Assembly (NCBI GenBank): GCA_039527025.1
Contig: BAAAJN010000001.1
Span: 310,001 to 374,000 of the forward strand
DNA: 64,000 bases
Direction of reading: 5' to 3'
From: Microlunatus lacustris
GTDB taxonomy: Bacteria; Actinomycetota; Actinomycetes; Propionibacteriales; Propionibacteriaceae
This document shows, piece after piece, positions 33,949 to 43,209 of the stretch. The position numbers and the translations under genes are program-made. The notes below the pieces were generated by a model, which was not told the DNA's origin, made no database searches, and saw only the letters and a list, made by a program, of their open reading frames with translations. Position 1 is the stretch's first letter. Every line of letters begins with the position of its first letter.

Positions 33949-36078
33949 ATGAGCACCGTGCACCGCTTCTGGGCAGGTATAGCAGCCCTGGTCACCGGAC
34001 GACGCTCCGTGTGGGCCGTGCTCGTGCTGGCCGTGGTGGCCAGCGGTCTGGCCATCAGCCTCAGCCCTGGGCTGAAGGTGAGCGACGACCCGACCGCCGG
34101 GCTGCCGGCCTCGGCGCAGTCCACCGAGGTCGCGCAGCTCCAGCAGCAGCTGCCCTCCGGGGCGCTGAACCCCGCCCTGGTGGTCTACAGCCGGCCCGGC
34201 GGCACGCTGACCGAGGCCGACGTCGCCGCGGTCGCCCGCCAGGGCGAGCAGCTGGGTGAGCTGGCCCTGGGCGGGCGGGTGTCCCCGCCCCAGGTGTCGC
34301 CCGACGGGACGGCCGCCCTGGTCGCCATCCCGCTGTCGGGGGAGGTGACGGGGGAGGAGAACACCGAGCGGGTCGCGGAGATCCGGTCCGTCGTCCGCGC
34401 CGACCTGCCGGCGGGGGTGGTCGCCCAGGTGACCGGCGGGGCCGGGTTCTCCGCCGACATCGCCGGGGCCTTCGCCGGGGCCGACATCACGCTGCTGGCC
34501 ACCACCGCCACGGTCGTCGCCCTGCTGCTGCTGGTCACCTACCGCAGCCCGCTGCTGTGGATCATCCCGCTCTCCGTCGTCGGCCTGGCCGACCGCGTCG
34601 TCGCCTCCCTGGTGGCCGTGGTCTCCCAGGGCGAGGCCATCCCCTTCGACGAGTCGACCACGGGCATCGTCTCGGTCCTCGTCTTCGGTGCCGGCACGAA
34701 CTACGCGCTGCTGCTGATCGCCCGCTACCGGGAGGAGCTGCAGCGCACCGAGGACCGACGGCAGGCGATGCGCGACGCCGTCACCAGCGCCGGACCCGCG
34801 ATCGCGGCCTCCGGCAGCACGGTGGCGCTGGCCCTGCTCATCCTGCTCGCCGCCACCTTCGGCGGCACCCGGGCGATCGGCGTGGCCGGTGCCCTCGGGA
34901 TCGTCGTCGCCCTGATCTTCGGGCTCGTCGTGCTGCCCGCCGCCCTGGTCGTCTGCCCGCGGGGTCTGTTCTGGCCGCTGGTGCCGCGGGTCGACCCCAC
35001 GGGGACCGGGAGCACGGGCGGTCGGGGCTGGCGCCGGATCGGCCGGGCCACCGCCCGCCGGCCCTGGCCGGTCATCGTCGCTTCGCTCCTGCTGCTGGCC
35101 GGGCTCGGGGCCGGCACGCTCAGCACCAGCTACGGCCTCAGCCAGGAGGACACCTTCCGCACCAAGGCCGAGTCGGTGGACGGCCTGCGCACCCTCGCGG
35201 CCTCCTTCCCGGCCGGTGCCGCGTCCCCCGTCGTGGTGATGACGAACCCGGCCGACGCCGACGCCGTGGTCGCCGCCGCGGAGGGCCTGCCCGGTGTCGC
35301 CTCGGCCACCCGGGGCGAGCAGACCGACGCCCTGGCCGAGGTGGACGTGGTGATCGAGGCGGCCCCGGACACCGACGCCAGCTACGACACCGTCCGCGCG
35401 CTGCGGGACGAGGTCGTCCGGACCGACCCCGAGGCCCTGGTGGGGGGCAGCGTGGCCGCGAGCCTCGACGCCCGTGACGCCTCGATCCAGGACCTGCTGC
35501 TGATCAGCCCGCTGATCCTGCTGGTCGTGGCGCTGGTGCTGGTCGCGCTGCTCCGGGCGGTGGTCGCTCCGCTGGTGCTGATCGCGACGGTGGTGGTCAG
35601 CTTCTTCGCCGCCCTCGGCGCCGGCAGTCTGGCCTTCACCTACGTCTTCGACTTCCCCGCGCTGGACTACCAGGTTCCGCTGCTGGCTTTCTTGTTCCTG
35701 GTGGCGCTCGGGGTGGACTACAACATCTTCCTGGTCTCCCGGGCCCAGGAGGAGTCGGTGCGGCACGGCACCCGGGAGGGGATCATCGAGGCCCTCGCCC
35801 TGACCGGCGGGGTGATCACCAGCGCCGGCATCCTGCTCGCCGCGGTGTTCACCGTGCTCGGGGTGCTGCCGGTGATCGTGCTGACCGAGATCGGCATCAT
35901 CGTCGGGCTCGGCGTGCTGCTGGACACCCTGCTGGTCCGGACGGTGCTCGTCCCGGCCCTGGTGCACGTCCTCGGCGACCGCTTCTGGTGGCCGCGCCGC
36001 CTGCCGCGGCACGCCGATCCCGACGCGGCCCCGGTGGTCGAGCCGGAGGGCCTGCAGCCGCGGCGCGCCCTGGTGTGA
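33949..36078 (+). CDS. MMPL/RND-family transporter
   Basis: A 709-residue membrane protein with two RND half-units of about six helices each: TM1 ~15-35, a helix cluster ~175-330 and a second cluster ~520-680. Conserved residues include GTNYALLLIARYREEL and the matching GVDYNIFLVSRAQEES. MMPL proteins export lipids, siderophores or drugs with the proton gradient. The divergent MarR gene suggests inducible drug or lipid efflux. GAGAGAA precedes ATG 33949. Confidence 0.92.
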   Translation: MSTVHRFWAGIAALVTGRRSVWAVLVLAVVASGLAISLSPGLKVSDDPTAGLPASAQSTEVAQLQQQLPSGALNPALVVYSRPGGTLTEADVAAVARQGEQLGELALGGRVSPPQVSPDGTAALVAIPLSGEVTGEENTERVAEIRSVVRADLPAGVVAQVTGGAGFSADIAGAFAGADITLLATTATVVALLLLVTYRSPLLWIIPLSVVGLADRVVASLVAVVSQGEAIPFDESTTGIVSVLVFGAGTNYALLLIARYREELQRTEDRRQAMRDAVTSAGPAIAASGSTVALALLILLAATFGGTRAIGVAGALGIVVALIFGLVVLPAALVVCPRGLFWPLVPRVDPTGTGSTGGRGWRRIGRATARRPWPVIVASLLLLAGLGAGTLSTSYGLSQEDTFRTKAESVDGLRTLAASFPAGAASPVVVMTNPADADAVVAAAEGLPGVASATRGEQTDALAEVDVVIEAAPDTDASYDTVRALRDEVVRTDPEALVGGSVAASLDARDASIQDLLLISPLILLVVALVLVALLRAVVAPLVLIATVVVSFFAALGAGSLAFTYVFDFPALDYQVPLLAFLFLVALGVDYNIFLVSRAQEESVRHGTREGIIEALALTGGVITSAGILLAAVFTVLGVLPVIVLTEIGIIVGLGVLLDTLLVRTVLVPALVHVLGDRFWWPRRLPRHADPDAAPVVEPEGLQPRRALV

Positions 36079-36109
36079 CGTCGCCCGCACGTCCAGGGAC
36101 GGGGCTTCG

Positions 36110-37771
36110 TCAGTCCGCCGCGACCGCGTCCTCGGCGTCCATGATCCGGTAGGCGTAGCCCTGCTCGGCCAGGAACCGCTGCCGGTGCGCGGCGAACTCG
36201 GCGTCGACGGTGTCCCGGGAGACCACGGCGTAGAAGCGGGCGGTCACCCCGTCGGCCTTGGGGCGGAGCAGCCGGCCGAGGCGCTGGGCCTCCTCCTGCC
36301 GGGAGCCGAAGGCGCCGGAGACCTGGATGGCCACCTGGGCGGTCGGCAGGTCGATGGAGAAGTTCGCGACCTTGCTGACCACCATCAGGTCGATCTCACC
36401 GGACCGGAACTGGGCGTAGAGCTTCTCCCGCTGACGGACGGTGGTGTCGCCCTTGATCAGCGGGGCGCCGAGCCGTTGGGCCAGCTCGTCGAGCTGGTCG
36501 ACGTACTGGCCGATGACCAGGGTCGGGACGCCCCGGTGCTTGGCCACCAGGTCGACGACGACGTCGGTCTTGGAGTCCGCCGTCGAGGCCAGCCGGTACT
36601 TCACGTCCGCCTCGGCCACGGCGTAGGTCATCCGCTCCGCCTCGGTCAGGGTGACCCGCACCTCGACGCAGTCGGCCGGTGCGATGTAGCCCTGCGCCTC
36701 GATGTCCTTCCAGGGCGCGTCGTAGCGCTTCGGCCCGATCAGGGAGAAGACGTCGCCCTCCCGGCCGTCCTCGCGGACCAGGGTGGCGGTGAGGCCGAGG
36801 CGACGGCGGGCCTGCAGGTCCGCCGTCATCCGGAACACCGGGGCGGGCAGCAGGTGCACCTCGTCGTAGATGATCAGACCCCAGTCGCGGGCGTCGAACA
36901 GCTCCAGGTGCGGGTGCACGCCGCCGCGCTTGCTGGTGATCACCTGGTAGGTGGCGATGGTGACCGGACGGATCTCCTTCTTGGCGCCGGAGTACTCGCC
37001 GATCTCCTCCGCCGTCAGGGTGGTCCGCTTCACCAGCTCGTCGCGCCACTGGCGGGCCGAGACCGTGTTGGTCACCAGGATCAGGGTGGTCGCCTGCGCC
37101 TTGGCCATCGCGGCCGCGCCGACGATCGTCTTGCCCGCCCCGCAGGGCAGCACCACGACGCCGGAGCCGCCGTGCCAGAAGCCGTCGGCCGCCTGGCCCT
37201 GGTAGGGCCGCAGCTCCCAGCCGTCCTGGTCGAGGTCGATGGCGTGCGCCTCGCCGTCCACGTAGCCGGCCAGGTCCTCCGCGGGCCAGCCGAGCTTGAG
37301 CAGCACCTGCTTGAGGTGACCGCGCTCGGAGGGGTGGACGACGACGGTGTCGTCGTCCACCCTGGCCCCGACCAGGCCCTTGACCTTGGCGCTGCGCAGC
37401 ACCTCGGTGAGCACCGGGCGGTCGGTGCTGACCAGCACGAGGCCGTGGGTCGGGTGCTTCTCGATCCGCAGCCGGCCGTAGCGGTCCATGGTGTCGGCGA
37501 CGTCGACCAGCAGGGCGTTCGGCACCGGGTAGCGGCTGTAGGTGAGCAGGGTGTCGACGACCTGCTCGGCGTCGTGCCCGGCGGCGCGCGCGTTCCACAG
37601 GCCCAGCGGCGTCAGCCGGTAGGTGTGGATGTGCTCGGGAGCGCGCTCCAGCTCGGCGAACGGCGCGATGGCGATGCGGCAGGCGTCCGCGTCGGGGTGG
37701 TCCACCTCCAGCAGCAGCGTGCGGTCGGACTGCACGACCAGCGGGCCGGCGCCCACGGCACCCGGGGGCAT
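36110..37771 (-). CDS. XPB-like DNA repair helicase (bacterial ERCC3)
   Basis: A 553-residue superfamily 2 helicase similar to archaeal/eukaryotic XPB. The N-terminal damage-recognition-type domain (~1-170) precedes GAGKT (211-215), the DEVH box in IIYDEVHLLP, the RED-like motif (VREDGREGD) and motif VI QEEAQRLGRLLRPK. The actinobacterial protein has ATP-dependent unwinding activity; its in vivo role is unclear. Its ATG overlaps the stop of the upstream fibronectin-III gene by one base (TGATG), so translation is coupled. Confidence 0.93.
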   Translation of the reverse strand: MPPGAVGAGPLVVQSDRTLLLEVDHPDADACRIAIAPFAELERAPEHIHTYRLTPLGLWNARAAGHDAEQVVDTLLTYSRYPVPNALLVDVADTMDRYGRLRIEKHPTHGLVLVSTDRPVLTEVLRSAKVKGLVGARVDDDTVVVHPSERGHLKQVLLKLGWPAEDLAGYVDGEAHAIDLDQDGWELRPYQGQAADGFWHGGSGVVVLPCGAGKTIVGAAAMAKAQATTLILVTNTVSARQWRDELVKRTTLTAEEIGEYSGAKKEIRPVTIATYQVITSKRGGVHPHLELFDARDWGLIIYDEVHLLPAPVFRMTADLQARRRLGLTATLVREDGREGDVFSLIGPKRYDAPWKDIEAQGYIAPADCVEVRVTLTEAERMTYAVAEADVKYRLASTADSKTDVVVDLVAKHRGVPTLVIGQYVDQLDELAQRLGAPLIKGDTTVRQREKLYAQFRSGEIDLMVVSKVANFSIDLPTAQVAIQVSGAFGSRQEEAQRLGRLLRPKADGVTARFYAVVSRDTVDAEFAAHRQRFLAEQGYAYRIMDAEDAVAAD

Positions 37772-38577
37772 CAGTTCTCCTCGTCGTCGGGGGTGACCTG
37801 CGGGGCCGCGGACGGCTCGGCAGGGCGGGGGGTGGGCTGGGGCGTCGGCTCCGCCGACGGCGGCGGCTCCGACGGGCCGGGGGTCGGCGCGGTCGGGGTC
37901 GGGGTCGGGCTGGGAGTGGGGCTGGGTGTCGGGCGCACCACCAGCAGGGTCGGCGAGCTGGGGCTCTCGTTGCCGGCCGCGTCCACGGCCCGGACCTGGA
38001 CGACCTGCTGGCGGGTGTCGTTGAACCAGCGCACGGTCGCCGAGGTGGTCGGCGTCGTCGCGACCGGGTAGCCGTTGAGGACGACCTCGTACTCGACCAC
38101 GCCCACGTTGTCCGCGGCGGGAGGCCAGCGCAGGGTCAGGGCGGTGGGGGAGACGTCCGCGCTGGTGATGGTGGCGACCGGCTCGGGCGCCTCGTCGTCG
38201 CGCGGGTCCGCCGGGTCGAACGCGGTGGCGCCGGTCCGCGGCGGGCGCTGCGGGCGCGGGGCGGGGGTCCGGGTCGGCTCCACCGGCGCGCTGGTCGCCG
38301 TCGCCGTCGCCGGCGCAGCCGGCGCCGCGGTGTCCGCGGGGACCGACGTTCCCGTCGCCGTCGCGTCGGGCGCCGGGCTGGTCCGGGGGCGGCGGCTGGC
38401 CGGGGCCGAGGCGTCCTGCACCGCGCTGACCGAGGGTCGTGCGGTGCGCTCGTCGCGCGGTCGCGGCTGGCTGGCCTGGTACGGGGACCGGGCGACGCCG
38501 GGGACCAGGTACAGGCAGCAGACCCCGACGGTGCAGACACCGAGGACGAGGAGACGTCGCACGGCCACGGGATCCAC
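37771..38577 (-). CDS. Secreted or membrane-anchored fibronectin type III protein
   Basis: A 268-residue extracytoplasmic protein. An N-terminal hydrophobic segment (~8-27, LLVLGVCTVGVCCLYLVPG) acts as anchor or signal. A Pro/Thr/Ala-rich linker follows to ~130, then one fibronectin-III domain (~133-215: VSPTALTLRWPPAADNVGV, then VRWFNDTR). The tail is PT-repeat rich and ends in acidic DDEEN. GTG 38577 is fixed by TAGACT 6 bases upstream. It sits between two helicase-type genes and is translationally coupled to XPB, which is odd for a secreted protein. Confidence 0.86.
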   Translation of the reverse strand: MDPVAVRRLLVLGVCTVGVCCLYLVPGVARSPYQASQPRPRDERTARPSVSAVQDASAPASRRPRTSPAPDATATGTSVPADTAAPAAPATATATSAPVEPTRTPAPRPQRPPRTGATAFDPADPRDDEAPEPVATITSADVSPTALTLRWPPAADNVGVVEYEVVLNGYPVATTPTTSATVRWFNDTRQQVVQVRAVDAAGNESPSSPTLLVVRPTPSPTPSPTPTPTAPTPGPSEPPPSAEPTPQPTPRPAEPSAAPQVTPDDEEN

Positions 38578-38583
38578 CGCGTC

Positions 38584-38589
38584 AGTCTA
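38584..38589 (-). promoter_or_regulatory. -10 hexamer TAGACT, leaderless promoter
   Basis: Reverse-strand TAGACT ends 6 bases before the GTG (38577) of the fibronectin-III gene, which gives it and XPB their own promoter. Confidence 0.58.
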
Positions 38590-38630
38590 GTGGCCGGGGC
38601 CAGCCGTCCCGGCCACACGCGGAGCGCCGG

Positions 38631-40853
38631 TCAGGCGCCCCGGGGTCCCGCGCCGACCCGCGAGATCCGGGCCAGCGGGATGGTCACGACCTGGGCGCTG
38701 GAGCGGTCGACGGCGCGGACGGACCCACCGGTGAGGTCCAGCGGAGCCAGCTCCCGCTCGGTCGCGCTGCCGTCGGCGGCCACCCAGGCCACCCAGACCG
38801 GCGCGGCCTGCTGGGTCGCGACCCGCAGCCGCTCGAGGGTCTGCTCGGTGCTGTCGGCGCCCTCCTCGGCCCGGCGCCGGGGGTGGTCGCGCTCGGCGGC
38901 GAGCAGGGCGGCCGCGACCTCCTCGGGCTGCGCGCTGGGCAGCGTCTCCTGCGGGGTCGGCCGGGCGGCGCGCTGACCCGGTGGGGGCGTCATGGTGCGG
39001 CCGCCCTCGTCCTCCACCGCCGGCGTCTGGCCCAGACCGTGCAGGAAGGCGACCAGCTCGGCGGGTTCGACGGCGGCCACCAGCACGCCGGGCGCGACGG
39101 TGCGCAGTCCCAGTGACGCGGCCCCGGGGTGGCCGAGCAGGGCCGCAGCCTCGCCGGCGTCGTCGGTGCGCAGGTAGGACAGCGCACTGCCCACGCGGAT
39201 GCTGCCGTGCCGACGGGCGACGTCGTCGACGAGGTAGGCCAGCGGCTGCGGGACCGGGGTCGCGGAGTGCTCGGCCAACCAGGTGTGCACCTCGACGGCG
39301 GACCAGCCCACGTCGAAGGCCCGGCGCAGCGAGCTGTCGCTGAACCGGTAGACCCCGCCGCCCCCGCGGGACTCCTGCTCGGCCAGCAGCCGCAGCTCCC
39401 CGGCCACGTCGTGGGCCAGCGGACCGGGCGCGACGGCGGTGAGGTCGGCCTGCAGGATCACCTCGTGCACCGGCTCGGGGAACAGCCCGACCAGCGCGGC
39501 GGGCAGCACCGGCTCCGCCCGGTCCAGGCTGGCCGCGAACGCGCTCACCCCGCCGAGGGCGACCAGGCCGAGCCAGCTCGCCTCCCGCCAGGTCCAGTCG
39601 ACCAGCGTCCCCACGTCGACCGGCCCGCGGGTGAGCCGTGGCCGGTGCCAGGCCAGTGCGCCGGTCAGCTCCTCCAGGTCGGGCACGGTGCCTGGTTCCA
39701 GCGCCGCGGCCAGGCCCAGCAGCAGCCGGCGGACCGCCGGGGCCGAGGCGGCGTCGGCTTCGGGGCCGAGCGGGTGGGTGCCCGGCTCGGCGGAGGCGGA
39801 GAACCAGCGGGGGGCGGCCAGCCAGCTGCGGGCGAGCAGCAGCCACCGGCTCGGCCCGTCCTGGCCGGCCCAGCGGTCGAAGTCCGCGGTCGGCAGCAGG
39901 CAGAGGTTCCCCCCGGGCGCCACCAGCCCGGCCGCGGCCGCGCACTCGAGCACGAAGGTCGCGTGGTCGGCATCGGTGCCCAGCCGGCGGCCGAGGGCGG
40001 TGACGTCGCGCGCGGACACCCCGCCGGTGCGCAGCAAGCGGTGCGGGACGGTGTCGACGGCGTGCGCGACCAGCTCGACGTCGTGCAGCAGCCCGAAGGC
40101 CGCACCGGCGGCGGCGGAGTCGACCAGCCGGGGGGTGCGGACCCGGCCGGTGACCGCTGGCGCCGCCGTGGGCACCGGCTCCCGGCTGAACCGGCCACCG
40201 CGCAGCTGCCAGGCGACCTCCCGGGGCAGCACGACGGTGTCGCCGTCGAGGGGCCGCAGCAGCCCGCGGGCCAGCAGCTGCTCGACCGGCGAGCGGGCGT
40301 CGTCGACCGCCACGGCGCGCTCGGCGTTGCGGACCGCGCCGGTCGGCGACCACAGCAGCCGGTCCAGCACGGGCCGCACGGCGGGGTCGCAGGCGGCCAG
40401 CGCGGCGTCGACCTGCTCGGGTCGCAGCGGGCGGGGCGACGGCGGGGCCAGGCCGCCCGGGTAGGGCTCGAACACCTCGCGGACCCCCCGGACCAGGTGC
40501 AGCTGGTCGTCGGCGCCCCAGAGCAGAGCCCGGCGCCGCAGCTCGTCGACGGCACGAGCCGCCGCCGCCGGTTGGCCGAGCAGCGCGCTGACGTCGTCGA
40601 CCGACGCCGGGTCGGGGCAGGCGGCCAGCGCCTCGGCCACCAGCCGGCACCAGGCGTCGAGGCTGTCGACGGCCCGTGCCACCGAGGTGCCGGTGGTGGA
40701 GCGCGAGCCCAGCTCGGTCAGGTCGTGCGGCAGCGGGTAGGTGAGGTCCGGGCGCAGCCGGAGCAGCTCGGTGAGCTGGGCGGCGGTGAGCGCCCGGAAC
40801 GCCTCGGTGAGCGTGCGCGGCCGGTTCACGGCCGCGGTGCGGCGGGGTGGCAC
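38631..40853 (-). CDS. Helicase-associated (XPB/Ssl2-like N-terminal) domain protein
   Basis: A 740-residue protein matching the actinobacterial helicase C-terminal-domain/XPB-N-like family (Helicase_C_3). It opens with LTEAFRALTAAQLTELLRLR and holds a region with GSALSYLRTDDAGEAAALL that resembles the XPB-associated fold. No Walker motifs are present, so it is not itself a helicase. The last ~80 residues (APVWVAWVAADGS, then PLDLTGGSVRAVDRSS) look WYL-like. Its gene lies near XPB, as commonly seen, and may act with it. GTG 40853 is five bases after the upstream stop. Confidence 0.85.
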   Translation of the reverse strand: MPPRRTAAVNRPRTLTEAFRALTAAQLTELLRLRPDLTYPLPHDLTELGSRSTTGTSVARAVDSLDAWCRLVAEALAACPDPASVDDVSALLGQPAAAARAVDELRRRALLWGADDQLHLVRGVREVFEPYPGGLAPPSPRPLRPEQVDAALAACDPAVRPVLDRLLWSPTGAVRNAERAVAVDDARSPVEQLLARGLLRPLDGDTVVLPREVAWQLRGGRFSREPVPTAAPAVTGRVRTPRLVDSAAAGAAFGLLHDVELVAHAVDTVPHRLLRTGGVSARDVTALGRRLGTDADHATFVLECAAAAGLVAPGGNLCLLPTADFDRWAGQDGPSRWLLLARSWLAAPRWFSASAEPGTHPLGPEADAASAPAVRRLLLGLAAALEPGTVPDLEELTGALAWHRPRLTRGPVDVGTLVDWTWREASWLGLVALGGVSAFAASLDRAEPVLPAALVGLFPEPVHEVILQADLTAVAPGPLAHDVAGELRLLAEQESRGGGGVYRFSDSSLRRAFDVGWSAVEVHTWLAEHSATPVPQPLAYLVDDVARRHGSIRVGSALSYLRTDDAGEAAALLGHPGAASLGLRTVAPGVLVAAVEPAELVAFLHGLGQTPAVEDEGGRTMTPPPGQRAARPTPQETLPSAQPEEVAAALLAAERDHPRRRAEEGADSTEQTLERLRVATQQAAPVWVAWVAADGSATERELAPLDLTGGSVRAVDRSSAQVVTIPLARISRVGAGPRGA

Positions 40854-40857
40854 CGGC

Positions 40858-41646
40858 TCAGCGCCAGGGGTTCGGGTAGGACGGCGGGGCGGCGACGGGC
40901 CCGCGCTTCAGCGCCCGGTGCACCAGCGCGCCGACGGTGATCAGGGTGGCCCAGCAGATCAGCAGCGACCAGACGCCCACGAACGACCACCACTCGCCGA
41001 AGCCCAGGGGTGCCCGGCCGAGACCGACGAAGGCGAAGAACCCGACGGCGCCCAGCGCCACGGACAGCGTCGTGCGCACCTGCTGCTGGGCGGCGCGGAC
41101 CCGGGAGCGCAGCGCGAACGCGACGGCCACCATGACGGGGGCGAGGATGAAGATGATCGCGCCCAGCCCGAGCACCGCCAGCAGACCAGGCGTGGCCGCG
41201 GCGAGCACCTGGCGGGCGTCGACCCGGCTGGTGGCGGGCTGCTCGCCGTAGGGGCCGGGGCCGAACCACTGCGGGGTCCCGGGAGCGGGGAATCCGGGCG
41301 GTGCTGGCGCGGGAGCCACCAGAGCCGGCGCGGGCAGGGCCTGCGGGGCGAGGGCCGTCCCGGGTGGACCGCCGTGCGCGGAGCCCCAGGCCGACCCGGA
41401 GGTGAGGTTGCTCGACACCACGGTGAAGGGCTGTTCGGGATCACGGACGTCCTCGACCACCGGGACCAGGGCGGCCAGCGGGGCGACCGGCGCCGAGGGG
41501 TGGTCGAACTGCGGCCTCTCGACCGGTGCGCCGGCGGCCGGCTGGACGTGCGGCGGGGCCGTCTCGAGCGGGGCGGCGCCCGGGGAGGTGAACTCGGCCG
41601 GGCGCTCGACCGGCGCGTACTCCGGTCCGTCCTCCCAGGTGGCCAT
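40858..41646 (-). CDS. Pro/Ala-rich membrane protein (DUF4190-like topology)
   Basis: A 262-residue protein. A long Pro/Ala-rich cytosolic-type N-terminus (1-150) precedes about four hydrophobic helices (ATPGLLAVLGLGAIIFI, APVMVAVAFAL, VALGAVGFFAFVGLG, WSFVGVWSLLICWATLI). No catalytic motif is recognised. ATG 41646 rather than 41655 is chosen because TAGGAT ends 7 bases before it. The gene is five bases upstream of the helicase-associated protein gene, likely one transcript. Confidence 0.78.
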   Translation of the reverse strand: MATWEDGPEYAPVERPAEFTSPGAAPLETAPPHVQPAAGAPVERPQFDHPSAPVAPLAALVPVVEDVRDPEQPFTVVSSNLTSGSAWGSAHGGPPGTALAPQALPAPALVAPAPAPPGFPAPGTPQWFGPGPYGEQPATSRVDARQVLAAATPGLLAVLGLGAIIFILAPVMVAVAFALRSRVRAAQQQVRTTLSVALGAVGFFAFVGLGRAPLGFGEWWSFVGVWSLLICWATLITVGALVHRALKRGPVAAPPSYPNPWR

Positions 41647-41653
41647 GGCTCCC

Positions 41654-41659
41654 ATCCTA
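41654..41659 (-). promoter_or_regulatory. -10 hexamer TAGGAT, leaderless promoter
   Basis: Reverse-strand TAGGAT ends 7 bases before the ATG at 41646 of the Pro/Ala-rich membrane protein gene. Confidence 0.58.
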
Positions 41660-41687
41660 GGTTGGCCGCCACGCTCCCGGGCGGGCC

Positions 41688-43034
41688 TCAGTGGTCGGAG
41701 GGGACGATGTGCACCGGGAGCCGGCCGCTGCCGCGTCGGACGGTGAGCTCCAGGGTGAGGTGCGACCGACGGGCCATCGCCAGGCCGGCGGCGGTGGCGA
41801 CCAGGGCCACCATCGCCCCGCAGGCCAGCATGCTCTCGCGGGCGCCGACGTGGTCGACGAGCCAGCCGACGGCGGGGCCGCCGATCGCCTGACCGCCCAG
41901 CAGCACCATCAGGTAGACGCTCATCACCCGGCCGCGGACGGCGGGGGTGCAGGTGGTCTGGACCAGGGAGTTGGCGCCGGTGAGGAACTGCAGCGTGCAG
42001 AACCCTGCCCCCACCAGGACCAGGCAGAACAGCCAGACGGTCGGGGCGAGCGAGGCGATCATCAGCACCAGGCCCAGGGCGACCAGGGTGGTGGTCAGCA
42101 CCCGCAGCCGGGGGCTGGACTGCCGGCGGGCCGACATGACCGCCCCGGTCAGGGCGCCCACGGCGGTCAGGGAGTTGAACAGGCTGTAGCCGCCGACGCC
42201 GGCGGTGAACACGCTGTCCGCGAAGGCGGCCAGGATCACCGGCATGTTCAGCCCGAACAATCCGATGGTCGCGGCCAGGACGATGGACCAGCCCACCTCG
42301 GAGGTGCGGCGGATGTAGCGCAGCCCGTCCTTCAGCTGACCCTTCTGGGCGCCCGGGACGACGGCCGGCGCCTTGGCCGGACGGATGATCGCCACCATCG
42401 CGACCACCAGCAGGCAGGACGCCGCGTTGAGCAGGAAGGACCAGCCCTGGCCGACGGCGCTGATCAGGGCGCCGGAGGCGGCCGGGCCGACGAGGGCGCC
42501 CAGCTGGAACACCGAGGAGTTCAGGCTGACGGCGTTGCGGATGTGGGAGTGGCCGACCAGCTCGGAGACGAAGACCTGCCGGGTCGGGTTGTCGACCACG
42601 GTCACGAAGCCGAGCGCGGCGGCCACGACGAAGACGTGCCAGGCCTGGATGGCCCCGGTCAGGGCCAGGGTGCCCAGGGTCAGGGCCATCAGGGCGGCCG
42701 CCGACTGGGTGATGATGAGGATGGTCCGCTTCGGGTAGCGGTCGGCGAGCACGCCACCCCACATCCCGAACAGCAGGACGGGCAGGAACTGGAGCGCGAC
42801 GGCGACGCCCACGGCGGTGACGCTGCCGGTCAGCTCCAGCACCAGCCAGTCCTGCGCGATCCGCTGCATCCACAGGCCGGTGGTCGCCACCATCTGCGAC
42901 GACAGGTACAGCCGGTAGTCGCGGACCTCCAGCGCGGCGAGCGAGCGCGGCCAGGAGCGGCGCGGGCGGGACGGCGGGGCGGGCGGGGAGGTCGACGGGG
43001 ACGTCGGGGCGTGTTCGGCAGTGGCCGCGGACAC
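41688..43034 (-). CDS. MFS transporter (12-helix, DHA3-like)
   Basis: A 448-residue exporter. LSSQMVATTGLWMQRIAQDWLV (TM1 start) is followed by motif A GGVLADRYPKRTIL and VDNPTRQVFVSELV, the pattern of the enterobactin/tetracycline-type DHA3 group. GTG 43034 is preferred because AGGTGA lies 5 bases upstream (43040-43045); an earlier GTG at 43085 has no ribosome-binding site and unusual codons. It is divergent from a LysR gene, its likely regulator. A paralogue lies at 54535-55857. Confidence 0.9.
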   Translation of the reverse strand: MSAATAEHAPTSPSTSPPAPPSRPRRSWPRSLAALEVRDYRLYLSSQMVATTGLWMQRIAQDWLVLELTGSVTAVGVAVALQFLPVLLFGMWGGVLADRYPKRTILIITQSAAALMALTLGTLALTGAIQAWHVFVVAAALGFVTVVDNPTRQVFVSELVGHSHIRNAVSLNSSVFQLGALVGPAASGALISAVGQGWSFLLNAASCLLVVAMVAIIRPAKAPAVVPGAQKGQLKDGLRYIRRTSEVGWSIVLAATIGLFGLNMPVILAAFADSVFTAGVGGYSLFNSLTAVGALTGAVMSARRQSSPRLRVLTTTLVALGLVLMIASLAPTVWLFCLVLVGAGFCTLQFLTGANSLVQTTCTPAVRGRVMSVYLMVLLGGQAIGGPAVGWLVDHVGARESMLACGAMVALVATAAGLAMARRSHLTLELTVRRGSGRLPVHIVPSDH

Positions 43035-43155
43035 AGAGTTCACCTGATTCAGCAGTACGAGGACGGCACGGAGCTCGGGGCTCACGGGGATCTTCGGCTC
43101 TGCGCTGAGTCGACCGGTCCAACGTACGATAGCCGTGCTTTATTCGGCGACGACA

Positions 43156-43189
43156 TTGACACTATATTTCTCATTGCGTATCGCAATGA
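43156..43189 (+). promoter_or_regulatory. LysR-gene promoter with overlapping 19-base palindrome
   Basis: TTGACA (43156-43161), a 17-base spacer and TATCGC (43179-43184) form a promoter. The perfect palindrome TCATTGCG-TAT-CGCAATGA (43171-43189) overlaps the -10, as expected for an autorepressing LysR protein that also controls the divergent MFS gene. Confidence 0.72.
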
Positions 43190-43209
43190 GTAGCGGAAGG
43201 GGGCGGGCG

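Noticed and set aside
33361..36090. Antisense frame opposite the MMPL exporter
   Set aside because: Gln/Asp/His-rich shadow product with no domain; the forward frame is a clear transporter.
43186..43188. ATG as the LysR start
   Set aside because: It lies inside the palindrome/-10 region upstream of the predicted transcript; TTG 43210 has a better ribosome-binding site.
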